Source: Heterobilharzia americana (taxonomy: Eukaryota > Platyhelminthes > Trematoda > Strigeidida > Schistosomatidae). Taken from it: a DNA stretch of 64,000 bases. Made by a program: the position numbers and the translations under genes. The notes below the pieces were generated by a model, which ran no database searches, was not told where the DNA came from, and saw only the letters and a program-made list of their open reading frames with translations. Of the stretch, positions 23,699 through 34,526 are shown piece by piece (positions within the stretch are counted from its first letter, which is position 1; each line of letters opens with the position of its first letter). The stretch is taken from NCBI GenBank assembly GCA_944470555.2, contig OX104134.1, forward strand, positions 12,937,248-13,001,247, read 5' to 3'.

Positions 23699-25130
23699 CA
23701 TTCGTGGCTATTAGGTTCGCACTTACTGATGTTTCAGACCCTCTCGCTTGACGCGTATTTGGAGAATTTTACGTGATTTCCTTCTCTTTCCTTGATATTT
23801 TATTTCACTTATGTAACATAACCTCAGCTTCTTTAAAGGGGAATTTAGTTTTTATCCGACCATGGTGCAACCATTGCCTGATTGTTTTAAGGGATTAAAG
23901 ACCACTGCGAAGAAGTTTGCTCTTAGCGACGTCAGCTGCTGCTCTACAGCCGCATTTAAATATGGTTAGTTTGCGCATGAATGTCAGTATGCATTCGTCG
24001 ATTGTTTTCGGTGATTTATGGTGATTAGAAAAATATATGGACGGAATTGACTCAGGAGGCGTGGAAGCACTGACAACATAAATAAATGTGATTTGCAATT
24101 GAGGAGTAACGAATTTGTAACAAAGGAAGCAAACATTTCCAGCGAATGGATAAATAAGAAAGTTGCAACTGAGCAAAGGACAATCATCTACCTTATACCA
24201 GCATGACGACTAGAAGATTGGTTTAACTTGGGGCATGAAGATTCGAGGATTAAGAAGTGCACAAGGACATGGTATGGCAACGTCTCCTTGGGATACACAC
24301 TTTTTTCCATTTTCGTACTGCCAACGCTTCGGCAGTTGATGGTCAATGCTTCCTCGTACCCTCGGAAGCTCGCGTCCGGATTCACAGCCCTGAGCAAACG
24401 GACCCTCTGGAGCCGTGTCTACCGCCAACCACATGTTATAATATGGAGCTGCTGATTGATCTGTACTGGCCACGTCAAGAGGCGTTGGCATTCACGTCGG
24501 ACAATCTACATTTATGAGCGTATATTTTAATATTTTAAAAATAGTTCAATGATCTACCTTTGCATGCAGCCCGTGAACCTAATTCCACAAGAGTAGTTGG
24601 ATGAACATGTGCATATTGAAGAGGCTAATTGTGACAGTTTGTCCGTCACACTCGTGTTCACCGTTTACACGCAGGTGATTTGCACGGTGGCTTTGGATAG
24701 CGCTTTTTGATAGCCTTCAGTATATCATCTATTGCATCGCAATTGAATTTCAGTCTGAAGATTAGTTTTTTCTACTCCGTTTTAGTAGTAGACTGGGTAG
24801 CATTCCGATGAAAACCTCTGTATGTGGATCTCTCTGGGCAGCCATTTCTGATGAATGCCAGTCCAATGTGGGTGAATTTCGACTTCTAAGGTGTCGGTAG
24901 TAAAAATCCTCGTGATTCAAAAGTATAAGGGGTGGAGAACTTTCTTCCGTTGCTGACAGGACCACGCGTTTTGTCTTCCTTTTTCACACTTGCGGTTAAT
25001 TATCCACCCAGCTAATGTCCAGCATTAAGTTTATGGTCAGCCATGTGATGTAACACCTCCAGACGAAAAAATCATCTTTATTCTGAATACAGAACAATAT
25101 CTGTGAGCCCCAGTGTCTGTGAAACTTCTT
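23699..25130. other. Unassigned stretch
   Basis: No domain was recognised. A minus-strand frame at 24,430-24,188 (including NPDASFRGYEEAL) and an overlapping minus-strand frame at 24,491-24,210 are open for 70-93 codons, but neither can be tied to a family. The DNA at 23,740-24,190 is AT-rich and intron-like. Confidence 0.35.
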
Positions 25131-26220
25131 TAGCGGAGTTGTATATAGTAGTGTCCTTGGGCCCTTGCTGTTCATAATCTACATCAACAGTGTGTGTAAC
25201 TGTTTCACTGAGAGTAAAACATTCGTATACGCCGATGGCTTGAAGGTTGTGTACACTTGTCAATCTCATGAACCAAGTAATACTCTGGATACTGCCCGAC
25301 AGGAACTAGGTAAACTTGCATCATGGTGTGCTGAGCCCCACTTCGAATTCAATTATGACAAATGTGGTTGGCTTGCCATAAGCAACGACAAACATGACCT
25401 GACCCTCATGGTATGCGAAAAACAGCTACCTAAACGCTCTTTTGTGCTAGATCTTGGCATCAGATATTCCGGAGACTCGACACTCTCGGAACAAACAGCT
25501 TGTATCCGATCCAAGTCACGTTCACTCCTGGGATGCACCATTCGTAACTTCTGCAGCACTGGATCACGGGTTCTACTCTGTAAAGTGTGCATTCGCCCAC
25601 TTTTAGAACATTGCCCATTTATTCTCGGTGGCCTTCATAGGGCGACAGGTCAGGAGTGTACAACGTTACTTCACCTTCAGAACATTGGGAACTTGCTGCA
25701 GTATAGACTACACATCCAGGTGTAACATGCTCGGGTCAGAACCACTCTGGAATAGGAGACTTAAACTGTACCTCAAATTTTATCATGAGCTGGTTCGCCA
25801 GCACTTGCATTATGCTGGTCGGCAAATGAAGCAAATTATAGCGTCCACGTGCAATAGGCGTAACCACAAGGTATTAGTTGAAACTGGGTGTTGTACGACT
25901 GGCCTGCGAGATAGTCTCTTCCTGAATAAATCCTCTCATGCCTGGAATAGGCTTCCGGCAGCAACCTGTATGGAAAGCCCGTTAACATTTTCCGCTCTTT
26001 ACTTGATGGGCCGCTAATAAATGAAGAGTTCATTACTCAATTAGCCACCATCTAGGCATCCTGGGCTAACGAGGATGTACCTGGACCTCTAAATTTATGA
26101 AAAAGAGTTGTTGTAGTCCTTGGGTTCATCCCAAGCTGATGGGTTCGGGATTGCTAGCAAGGGTGAGTACTGGTTCCCTTCCCCACCATAATGAATTTGA
26201 TTTACACTAATTTTCCCCCA
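25131..26220 (+). mobile_element. 5'-truncated CR1-like LINE, first of a tandem series
   Basis: It begins inside RT just before motif C and runs to a 3' UTR at about 26,030-26,220. That 3' UTR (ACCTCTAAAT, then the GTGAGTACTGG block and a run of C) is related to 30,990-31,210, the 3' UTR of the next copy. Its 3' end abuts the 5' UTR of that next element with no visible spacer. Truncation at the 5' end is usual for LINE insertions. Confidence 0.75.
25165..26017 (+). pseudogene. CR1-like RT C-terminal fragment
   Basis: The first piece (25,165-25,725) starts with LFIIYINSVCN and has FVYADGLKVVY: motif C with the second Asp changed to Gly. It continues with FNYDKCGWLAISN and LDLGIRYSGD. A frameshift near 25,650 leads to the second piece (25,628-26,017) with SEPLWNRRLKLYLKFYH and SHAWNRLPAAT, the usual CR1 C-terminus. 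Amino-acid identity to the neighbour ORF2 (28,038-30,988) is clearly lower than between the two inverted arms, so this is a different subfamily or an older copy. Confidence 0.8.
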
Positions 26221-26470
26221 AAGCTACCACGATACACCCCAGATATGGAAATTTTAAGGGATATTTAATGGAAAAGCTATGTGGTTAACCGCATATACGT
26301 ACATGGAAGTCTACATAAAGTTCGAACGAGTCTAAAAGTAAAGGAACTTCTCCCCGTTCCATGTCTGCTCGTGCTTCTTCTTTCTTTTTTTGCTTCCAGC
26401 AACAGCTCGATGATGATATTTGATGCCGAATTTCAGTCCGAACTTAATGGAAATAATACATGCTGTCTGA

Positions 26471-27988
26471 CCCCGAGAACTGTCGGACTGCTCCCAGTCT
26501 TTCGTCGTTTCCGGAACATCTTCACCATTAACTCAACTTATCAGGTGTGAAACATTGGTGAACTTTGTAGCCACTGAAGCCAGCAAACGATTGACTTTCT
26601 TGCACAACTCCATTGTCCTCAATGTCCCTGATAGTTTTCCATTAAGACGTGTTAAAAATGATCTCCAAGCCTGTGGTTTGCATGAATCTGGTTGCACAGT
26701 CCGGCGTCTTAGGAAGAGGACCGGTAAATACCCCTGTCCAATATCATTCCAGTTTAGCTCACTCCTTGATGCGAGACGCTTTTGTGGTTCACAGAAATCT
26801 GCAAGACTCTTAAGAAGCTGTGAGAATGTCAGGGCACTTCCGGATCTTACCCCATGTCAAAGACGGACGCTTGTTTCGAAACCTTATGAAGTCCCTCTGG
26901 AAACTTCATCAGAACCAATGGCCACCCGAAACATACTGGCGCCCGGGAGTCAGCTCCTCACACCAGATGACACTGTAAGTGTAGATCAAAAAGGGCTAAC
27001 CGAGCATGTTGTTGCAAGTACATCAGTTGCTACTGTTTCACCATCCAACATGGTAGTAAACACCGAAACTGAAGGTCAAATCTCCGCCAGTTATGCAGAT
27101 TTATTCTCAGATGATGTTGATGTGGATAGCAGTGGTAATGATACGTCCGATATGCACCTGATCTCCCTGAGTTTATCGACTAAACCTGCATCACCCAGGT
27201 GCGGTTACGCTGTTAAGCCTTTACCGCCCTCAAATACCATGTTGACCTCTGGGTGTATTGACAATGCACGGTCACAAAGTGCCATGTTTCGAAAATCTAA
27301 ACCTAAAAGTCCTAGTTCGAGTATACCGACAAAGCCAATGGCACAGAAACGTTTTAGCCAGCCCCGAAGTAATTATATTCAGACTGTTAAACCTAATGGT
27401 TATAACGCCATTCGAAGAGTGACCCCGTATCCCTACGCAGACACATTCACGACGTACACCGATATGACACCAAGTACTATGGCACCCTCACTAACCAACA
27501 GAAAGGTAGGATTCATACACCAAGGTGGTAAAAAGAAGGGGAACATGCGTAAGAATGTTCAGAACACAAATGCCCCCCACAGTCATGAAGACAAGGGCTA
27601 TAGGAGAAACGATAGGTTTTTCTCCTCACACCCATCTACACAACATTCAAATCCAATGTGTACTCGCCCCAGTACAACGATATCACCTCCTAATTGGAGG
27701 CCTGCTGTTCAGATGCAGCCTCTGATACTGGCTCCCCAACATAATGCACCCTACCCCTTCCCATGAGGAAGTGAAACCACAGATTTACTTGGCTCATTTC
27801 CGCAGACACCCATACCCAGGGCTCATTCTGAAAACCCAAATTTTCGCGGACTTCAAAAATTATTAGCGCCTTTTGCTGTTCAGATGATGACGCTGTCGAA
27901 TCAGCTACTCACAACCGCTACAGTGGCAGGGAAGATGTTACGCCAACCTGTCATCCTCCCGGCTCATATACAGTGGGTCAACACCTAA
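26471..27988 (+). CDS. LINE ORF1 protein, one in-frame TGA
   Basis: The frame is open from just after a stop at 26,468 to TAA at 27,986-27,988, except for a TGA at 27,764-27,766. There is no ATG before residue ~150, so the true start is unknown or lost. Readable parts: an N-terminal block with FLHNSIVLNVPDSFPLRRV and RRLRKRTGKYPCPISFQF, which resembles the RRM-like nucleic-acid binding fold of CR1 ORF1 proteins; then a long Ser/Thr/Pro/Asn-rich and basic region; then, after the TGA, FAVQMMTLSNQLLTTATVAG, which may form a helix. The TGA follows CCA and could be a CGA-to-TGA change. ORF1 proteins bind the element RNA. Confidence 0.7.
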
Positions 27989-28037
27989 CACAATAAAGGA
28001 TATTAGTAGTAACCCAGTAGTATCTTATTCCCCTATT

Positions 28038-30988
28038 ATGTCCCCGAAATTAAATTCTACTCCATTTTCCTCACCACTACAGTTCCAACTAACCTGCGAG
28101 AAAATGCTTTCCGAAAACAGGTTTAGGTACTACTGCTTATCCAATTCTTTAACCTTCTGTCTGATTAACGCCCGTTCCATACGCAACAAAATAAGTGAGA
28201 TCACTATGTTGTCGACTATGTCTAACCTCTGCCTAATATTTATCACTGAAGCTTGGTGTACTCCAGACACTCCTGATAGTGATGTCTCTGTCGACAATTA
28301 TACTCTGTTTAGGAGAGATAGATATAATGGTAGAGGTGGTGGCTGCATCATCTATATCAGGTCCGACATTGCTGCGACAAATTGTATTACTTCAGAACTC
28401 AATTCGCTCAGTGACTCAGTGTGGGTTGTGGCGAAGTTTACTAATGCTATAACTATCCTCTTAGGGTGTATCTACCGTCTCCCTCACTCTACTGTAGATT
28501 ATGATGACAGGCTTGCAGAAGTGTTCACCCATGTAACAACACTGCCCTACTCCATGAAACTTATATGCGGTGACTTTAATATGCCTGACATCAAGTGGCA
28601 GACACTTACTTCTCCTAGGCGGTTTGATAATTTTATTAATGTGTTGGATTCTGGAGGATGGCGCCAACATGTAATGCAACCAACTAGACATAATAGCATA
28701 CTTGACCTAGTTTTCACGAATGGATTATTGCCTTTCACTCTTCAAGTTGGTCCAGAATTCCCGGGCAGCGATCGCAGAGTAGTGTTTGGTGACTTCCGAC
28801 TATCTCTCAGAAATACGTTAGCTCCCAGGTCAAAGACAACCACAGTTAGACGATATAAAAATACCATCTGGGAAGAGATACAATACATGTTGCGATGCTT
28901 GGACTGGGGTTCTTATTTCACCAGTAGCTCAACCCATGAACTAAGTGACATCTTCCACAGTTCCATGAACGTAATTCACGATCATATTGCTCCGGAGGTA
29001 TCAGTATTAATTAGAAAGCCGAAAGTGAATTTCATCCCTGAAAATGTACGTATCAGCATGCGCAGACATGCCAGAAATTTCTATCTATCTGATGACTTTT
29101 CATCCCTTGTCTCATTAAAAATTGCTCATGAGAACTTCAAATCAAATAAGTTACTGAAAGCAATCAAGCAAGAAACTAGCTGTAACGCACAAACAGGCAA
29201 CGCTCAATCACTAGTGAGAATTCTAAAACCCCGTGCAAACTTATCTAGAGTTATTCCCAGTGGTCTGATCACTGATGGGGACATCCTTTATGATGACCCA
29301 AGTAAGATCTGTCAGCTGTTTAGTAAACGCTATGCAAGCTGCTTCGCGCGCGAAGATAGTGTACTAAACATACGAATACCCATTCCACCACATTACTCAC
29401 TAAGTAGTGTTTCCTTTACACAGAGAAAGATAGATGATGCAGTTGCTTCACTAAAGGACTCATATTTTGCCGGACCCCGTGGGGTCCCGTCTGTTCTCCT
29501 TGAGAGGTGTGGTGAAGACATACCATTGATCCTCATGAAGCTATTCACAACATCCCTTACCGAGGCATGCTACCCTGACCGCTGGAAGCTGTCATACATA
29601 TCCCCCACATATAAATCTGGGTTGACGCCAGAAATCCAGAATTATCGTCCCATAAATATTACATCTGTAGTCTCTCGTATCATGGAGAAGGTGGTTGTGC
29701 AAGAAATCAATGATTACGTGGCTGCGCATCAGCTACTTTCCCCTATGCAGCATGGTTTCTTAAAAGGTCGTTCATGTAGTACTTGCTTACTGGATTATTT
29801 TGAGGAGGTCACCTGCAGACGAGATGAAGGTCTTTTCGTAACTGCTCTATTTTTGACTTCAAAAAACATTTGATAAAGTGCCTCATAATCGGTTAATTCT
29901 TAAGCTTCAATCATTTGGAATTAGTGACCCTCTATTATCGTGGATAAGCTCATTCCTTAGGCAGCGTACTCAAATAGTAAAGTTCAGTCAAACCTATTCC
30001 TCCCCACAGCCTATTCTGAGTGGCGTCATTCAAGGTAGTGTTGGGGCCCTTACTCTTCCTCCTTTACATAAATGATATTTCTAACATGATAAAATATGGT
30101 AAACCCTACCTGTTTGCTGACGACTTAAAAATCGTGTATAGCTTTCCCCACTCATCGCTAAGTGAGGGTTTTAATAGAATCCAGGAAGACCTGAAGAGTT
30201 TGTTCGCTTGGAGTGAAACATGGCAACTTCCACTTAACTCTAGTAAATGCGGAATTCTCTGTTTCAATAACTCTTATCCAAACGTCAGTTTACACCTTGG
30301 CGATTCTGTGCTACAATCTTGTAACTCAGTATGTGATTTAGGTATTAGGTATTCTCGGAACTTAACGTTTACGGAATATGCCCAGTCACTTGCCTCCAAG
30401 TGTAGGCGCTCAGTTGGCCTTTTGCTTAAACACGTACATACCACTGAGGCCAGACTGCTTTTATTCAAGGTAATGATCCACCCAGTACTTGAATATGGCA
30501 CAATCATCTTCAGCAATATGTATGCTTCGGATAGGATACTAATTGAGAATGTTCAAAGAAAGTTTACCCGCTATGTACTGGGCCGTCACGAAGAACTTGA
30601 TTATGAGGGAAGGTGTAAGAAACTAAAAATTGACCCACTTTGGCTAAGATGCCTTAAGCTCAACCTTAGCCTATTTTTCCGCCTTTCGCATGGCATTACT
30701 CACGCCTGTTGCGCTCCTACTTTTAAGCCTGTATCTTCATATAGTCTACGCAATCGTGAATGCACTGTACCTGTAGAAAAGCACCGCCTTAAACTTAGGT
30801 CACGATCCTTTATGTTACAGTACAGCAAGTTATGGAATAAGCTTCCACTTTTCGTTCGCTCTTGCATGTCTGCATTTCAGTTTCGACGTCTACTCAACGA
30901 ATTCTTTCTTTTCACGGATATCTATAAATTTCTTGACATTCATATTATATCCACAAATACGAAGCATAATGGAGCAATCGGCACATAA
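28038..30988 (+). pseudogene. LINE ORF2: APE endonuclease and reverse transcriptase, three frameshifts
   Basis: It starts at ATG 28,038, 50 bp after the ORF1 frame ends. Endonuclease: INARSIRNKIS near 28,165, FITEAWCTP near 28,240, GRGGGCIIYI, LGCIYRLPHS, GDFNMPD near 28,570, and GSDRRVVF near 28,764, where the catalytic His of SDH is Arg. RT: AGPRGVPSVLLERCG near 29,470, the NYRPINITSVVSRIMEKVV block near 29,642, LSPMQHGFLKGRSCS near 29,740, motif A near 29,860 and FADDLKIVYS near 30,115 (motif C intact). The C-terminus has LEYGTIIF and KLWNKLPLF. The frame is lost three times, near 29,852, 29,868 and 30,045, each beside a homopolymer. These could be real or base-calling errors; the His-to-Arg change argues that the copy is inactive anyway. 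Confidence 0.85.
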
Positions 30989-31220
30989 CAATGGTCAAGC
31001 CTTTGTGTCTACTGTGAACGTACTCAGACCTCTAAATGTAAGAATCGGTTCCATTGAAGCCCTCCAGTTCCTTTAACACAGATGGCCTCACGATTGCATA
31101 CAAGGGTGTGAATACTGGCTCCTCTCCGTATAATGAACTTAAAGAATACTGTTTATCTCTCAAAGACACTACGTTACACCCCCCACCCCACCCCCAAAAA
31201 AACGACTTAAGAACCTTATA

Positions 31221-32002
31221 ATGAAAGGTCTGTGTAGCTGACTTCACACATGTACATGATAATGTACATAAAGTCCGAATAATTAGAAAAGAATAGAGGC
31301 TTCTTTCTTCTTCGAATTTGATAGCGTAGTAATCTTCCCTTCCACATCTGCACGTGCCTCTTCTTTCTTTCTCCGTTTGCAGAAACAGCTGCAAGTCAAC
31401 ATTTGATGCTCAAATTCAGTCTGAACCTGATTACTTTATGGGAATTACACCTGCTGGTTGGCGCCAATAATTATCGACTGCCCCCACCCTTTCGCAAATT
31501 CTGGACAATCTTCAAGATTAGCTCACCTACTGGTCATGATTTTACTTGCAATGAACTGTCTGACCATTGCCAACAGTATTAGTAGCAGAGACATTCTGAA
31601 CAGATGATTGAGCCAGAGACCAATTAACATATTGGCTCAGGACGGCACTTGCCTGCGATGGTTCCACACTAAACATCTTCTAGTACTCGGTACCAAGAGA
31701 CCTATTCATCTGAAACTTACTGCGCATCAAATACACTTCTCGAATGATGCTGCCTATGCCAATACAAAAGATACCCGAAGTCTATGTATAAATACTGCCA
31801 CTTGGACAGTTGACTGTTTCAACATCTATTTTCATCCAATACAACAAGTATTCTCAGCAGAATTAATCTGTAGCGTCATACACTTCCCCAAAATCAATAG
31901 CCTAGGGTTTGACGACTTTCGACATTGATGCTGACCTTGATAGTTTAACTGGACTCACTAAACTGAAGGCACCCGGTCAAGCATCCTCGCAATTTGGCAC
32001 GC
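31221..32002 (+). mobile_element. 5' fragment of a third CR1-like copy
   Basis: 31,240-31,560 is similar to 26,290-26,550, the 5' UTR of the element to its left, including CATAAAGT, the CTTCTTTCTTT block and the ACTGC-CCC-C block. It is followed by weakly related ORF1-start DNA and ends where the LTR at 32,003 starts. A 106-codon open frame at 31,608-31,928 has no recognised domain. Confidence 0.6.
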
Positions 32003-32203
32003 TGTCGTGTTACGTTGCACTGCTCGTATTCGACTCTCTAGCCAGTTAGTTGGAACGCATCGGTATTTTGGCATAACCATCCAAATATACTATTCCATCC
32101 AACTACGCTATCGTGTTCTTCCTTGGTCTCGTATTCGTGGGTATATAACAAGTTCGAATAATTAGTGATTGGTCTTTGCGTCTGTCAAGTTCGCACCAGT
32201 ACA
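32003..32203 (+). repeat. 5' LTR of the CsRn1-like element
   Basis: The proposed start is TGTCGTGTTACGTTGC at 32,003. The end is uncertain, either CA at 32,203 or a few bases before the primer site at 32,214. A TATA-like GGGTATATAAC lies at 32,139-32,149. With only one LTR present the boundaries cannot be confirmed by comparison. Confidence 0.55.
32139..32149 (+). promoter_or_regulatory. TATA box in LTR
   Basis: GGGTATATAAC about 75 bp upstream of the primer site, a usual position for the LTR promoter. Confidence 0.5.
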
Positions 32204-32213
32204 AATCCTAAAT

Positions 32214-32231
32214 TGGTGAGCCCGACGTGAT
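32214..32231 (+). promoter_or_regulatory. Primer-binding site, tRNA-Trp type
   Basis: TGGTGAGCCCGACGTGAT is nearly identical to the complement of the tRNA-Trp 3' end that CsRn1-clade elements use (one difference, G for C at position 7). This clade marker is independent of the coding region. Confidence 0.75.
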
Positions 32232-32341
32232 CACATATCCCTACCAATAACAAATATTGGATCGGTGAGCCTGTTCCATTCTATATTTGTTTGTTGTTTT
32301 CACTTCGATAACATTTATATATCCATTTACTGCACTTTCTC

Positions 32342-33106
32342 ATGTCCGACCACACTCCCAAGCTTATTCGTATTAAGCCGACTACGAACACAATCCAACT
32401 CGTGCCATATTGGCCAGACAATGCAGAAACATGGTTTCTGTATGCCGAAGCCGATTTTCGAGAACAGGGTGTCTCAGATCCTTATTCTCGATTTCTTGCT
32501 GTCATACGTCACTACCGCGAGAATTAAACAGGTATGTTACAGCAAACATGTTTAATCCTGAAGTAAGTAACCCTTATGCACTTCTAAAGGCCGCACTCTT
32601 GAAGAAAAGCGATCTCACAGATCGCCAACGTCTAGACGAATTGCTTCGTAACATCGAGCTAGGCAGCCACTCAGCTACTGAAGTCCTCGCATGCATGCGT
32701 GAAGTAATCGGTGCACGAACATTTGACGATGGTTTATTCCGAGAACTATTTCTCTCGAAACTACCACAACCGGTGCAAACCGTGTTGGTGACACTCCAGT
32801 CAGTCCCACTTGACGACCTGGTAGTCCCAGCAGATAAAATACTGGAGATATCCAGCAGACCGTCTCTAACGTATATTCTATCTGCGACAAAACAGAGCGC
32901 CAGGATCCAGAGGTGACAAAGCTGTGCAACTCTGTGAACAGTTGCTACGATCTCGAAGTCCCAGATCACGTAGCACTTCACGGAAACGCACCTTGGTGCA
33001 TGGAAGCAAGTCATGTGGTAGCCCTAAAACGAAACCCAACAGGGTGGAAAACCCTGAATGGTGCTGGTTTCATAACACTTACAGGGATGAAGCCATGCCG
33101 TTTTAA
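32342..33106 (+). pseudogene. CsRn1-type Gag, two frames
   Basis: The first frame (32,342-32,527) has VPYWPDNAETWFLYAEADF and VSDPYSRFLAVI, the conserved start of CsRn1-clade Gags. A frameshift near 32,510 is followed by 32,525-32,860: LPRELNRYV, NPYALLKAALLKK, DRQRLDELLRNIELG, FRELFLSKLPQPVQTVL and DKILEIS, all typical of this Gag family (DUF7041 type). Near 33,045-33,090 NPEWCWFHNTYRDEAMPF resembles the CHCC finger of CsRn1 Gags, but the later cysteines are lost and a stop follows. Non-functional copy. Confidence 0.8.
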
Positions 33107-33149
33107 GAAGGATCCAAACTCGGGAAACGGTCACGCCGGCACGTGTTCA

Positions 33150-33470
33150 CGGCAACCGTAGCCGGCAGAAAAAGCCGTTTGCTCTACGTCACCGACGTTA
33201 AAACGAAAGTCCGCTACCTCGTCGACACCGGCGCAGAAGTTAGCATTCTTCCAGCAGCGACAAAGGAGCGTCATCATGACCCGTCCTTCAATCTCTAAGC
33301 AGCCAACGGCAAGGCAATCGCGACATTCGGGAGACAGTATGCCTACCTCAACTTGGGTTTACGCAAACCTATTCACTGGATTTTCCTCCTTGCTGACGTC
33401 CCTATGCCCATCATTGGCATAGATTTGCTAAACCATTACAATCTACTCGTAGATGCTCGCCGTTGACGAC
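33150..33470 (+). pseudogene. CsRn1-type protease
   Basis: The frame reads VAGRKSRLLYVTDVKTKVRY then LVDTGAEVSILPA, the retropepsin active site D-T-G, followed by YAYLNLGLRKPIHWIFLLAD and PIIGIDLL, the second conserved block. One in-frame stop (after SFNL, near 33,297) and another near 33,466 interrupt it. The active-site triad itself is intact. Confidence 0.8.
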
Positions 33471-33619
33471 TGATAGATAACAGCACAAAGTTATCTATTG
33501 GCGGCACCACCTATGTAGGTCCGAGTTTAGCCATCGTTAGGACTAAACAATCAGGCGACACGTCCTACCAGGCAGTTCTGGAAAAATATCCAGAGTTACA
33601 GCAACCAAAGCACACTCTT

Positions 33620-33887
33620 CTGTGTATAACCAGCGATGTTATGCATCACGTCACAACCACAGGTCCACCTGTGGCATCCAAAGCGCGCCGTTAGCCCCCG
33701 ATAAGCTCCAAACGGCGAAAAATGAATTCGACCACATGCTCGAACTGGGCATTATCAGGCCGTCAAACAGTCATTGGGCATCGCCATTGCACATGGTTCC
33801 CAAAAAGGATAGCAACGACTGGCGTCCAACCGGTGATTACCGAAGGCTTAACGCCGAAATAACACCAGACTGCTACCCGATACCTCA
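33620..33887 (+). pseudogene. CsRn1-type RT, N-terminal part only
   Basis: LAPDKLQTAKNEFDHMLELG, then IIRPSNSHWASPLHMVPKK, NDWRPTGDYRRLN and ITPDCYPIPQ: the N-terminal fingers of a gypsy RT. The CGDYR block is changed to TGDYR. Homology stops at about 33,887, before catalytic motif A. Confidence 0.8.
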
Positions 33888-34026
33888 ATACAAACCCTCG
33901 TACACTTTGCCTTTTTTATATCAATTTTTATTACCATGTAATAGAAACTTTAAAAAAAACGGTGAAGATAAGCGTAAATTTTTATTTTTCGATATGTTTG
34001 TATATAAATAATTCCCATTTTTACGC

Positions 34027-34526
34027 NNNNNNNNNNNNNNNNNNNNNNNNNNNNNNNNNNNNNNNNNNNNNNNNNNNNNNNNNNNNNNNNNNNNNNNNNN
34101 NNNNNNNNNNNNNNNNNNNNNNNNNNNNNNNNNNNNNNNNNNNNNNNNNNNNNNNNNNNNNNNNNNNNNNNNNNNNNNNNNNNNNNNNNNNNNNNNNNNN
34201 NNNNNNNNNNNNNNNNNNNNNNNNNNNNNNNNNNNNNNNNNNNNNNNNNNNNNNNNNNNNNNNNNNNNNNNNNNNNNNNNNNNNNNNNNNNNNNNNNNNN
34301 NNNNNNNNNNNNNNNNNNNNNNNNNNNNNNNNNNNNNNNNNNNNNNNNNNNNNNNNNNNNNNNNNNNNNNNNNNNNNNNNNNNNNNNNNNNNNNNNNNNN
34401 NNNNNNNNNNNNNNNNNNNNNNNNNNNNNNNNNNNNNNNNNNNNNNNNNNNNNNNNNNNNNNNNNNNNNNNNNNNNNNNNNNNNNNNNNNNNNNNNNNNN
34501 NNNNNNNNNNNNNNNNNNNNNNNNNN
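34027..34526. other. Assembly gap (500 N)
   Basis: Exactly 500 undetermined bases, which suggests a placeholder of unknown true size. It separates the TE-rich left half from the AT-rich right half with the host gene. Confidence 0.99.

Larger units (their letters stand above)
26221..31220 (+). mobile_element. Nearly complete two-ORF CR1-like LINE
   Basis: The best preserved element in the window: a 5' UTR (about 26,221-26,470), ORF1 (26,471-27,988 with one in-frame stop), ORF2 (28,038-30,988 with three small frameshifts close together) and a 3' UTR of about 230 bp. It lies head to tail between a truncated copy and a 5' fragment of related elements. The exact ends were not determined; the 5' boundary is inferred from similarity between 26,130-26,560 and 31,080-31,600. 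Confidence 0.8.
32003..33887 (+). mobile_element. CsRn1-like Ty3/gypsy element, 5' half
   Basis: It has an LTR, a tRNA-Trp-type primer site, gag, protease and the start of RT. RT breaks off after CYPIPQ at about 33,885 and AT-rich DNA follows up to the 500-N gap. The primer site and the Gag type (W-rich start, CWFHNTY zinc-finger remnant) are those of the CsRn1 clade known from flukes and insects. No 3' LTR is visible. Confidence 0.8.
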
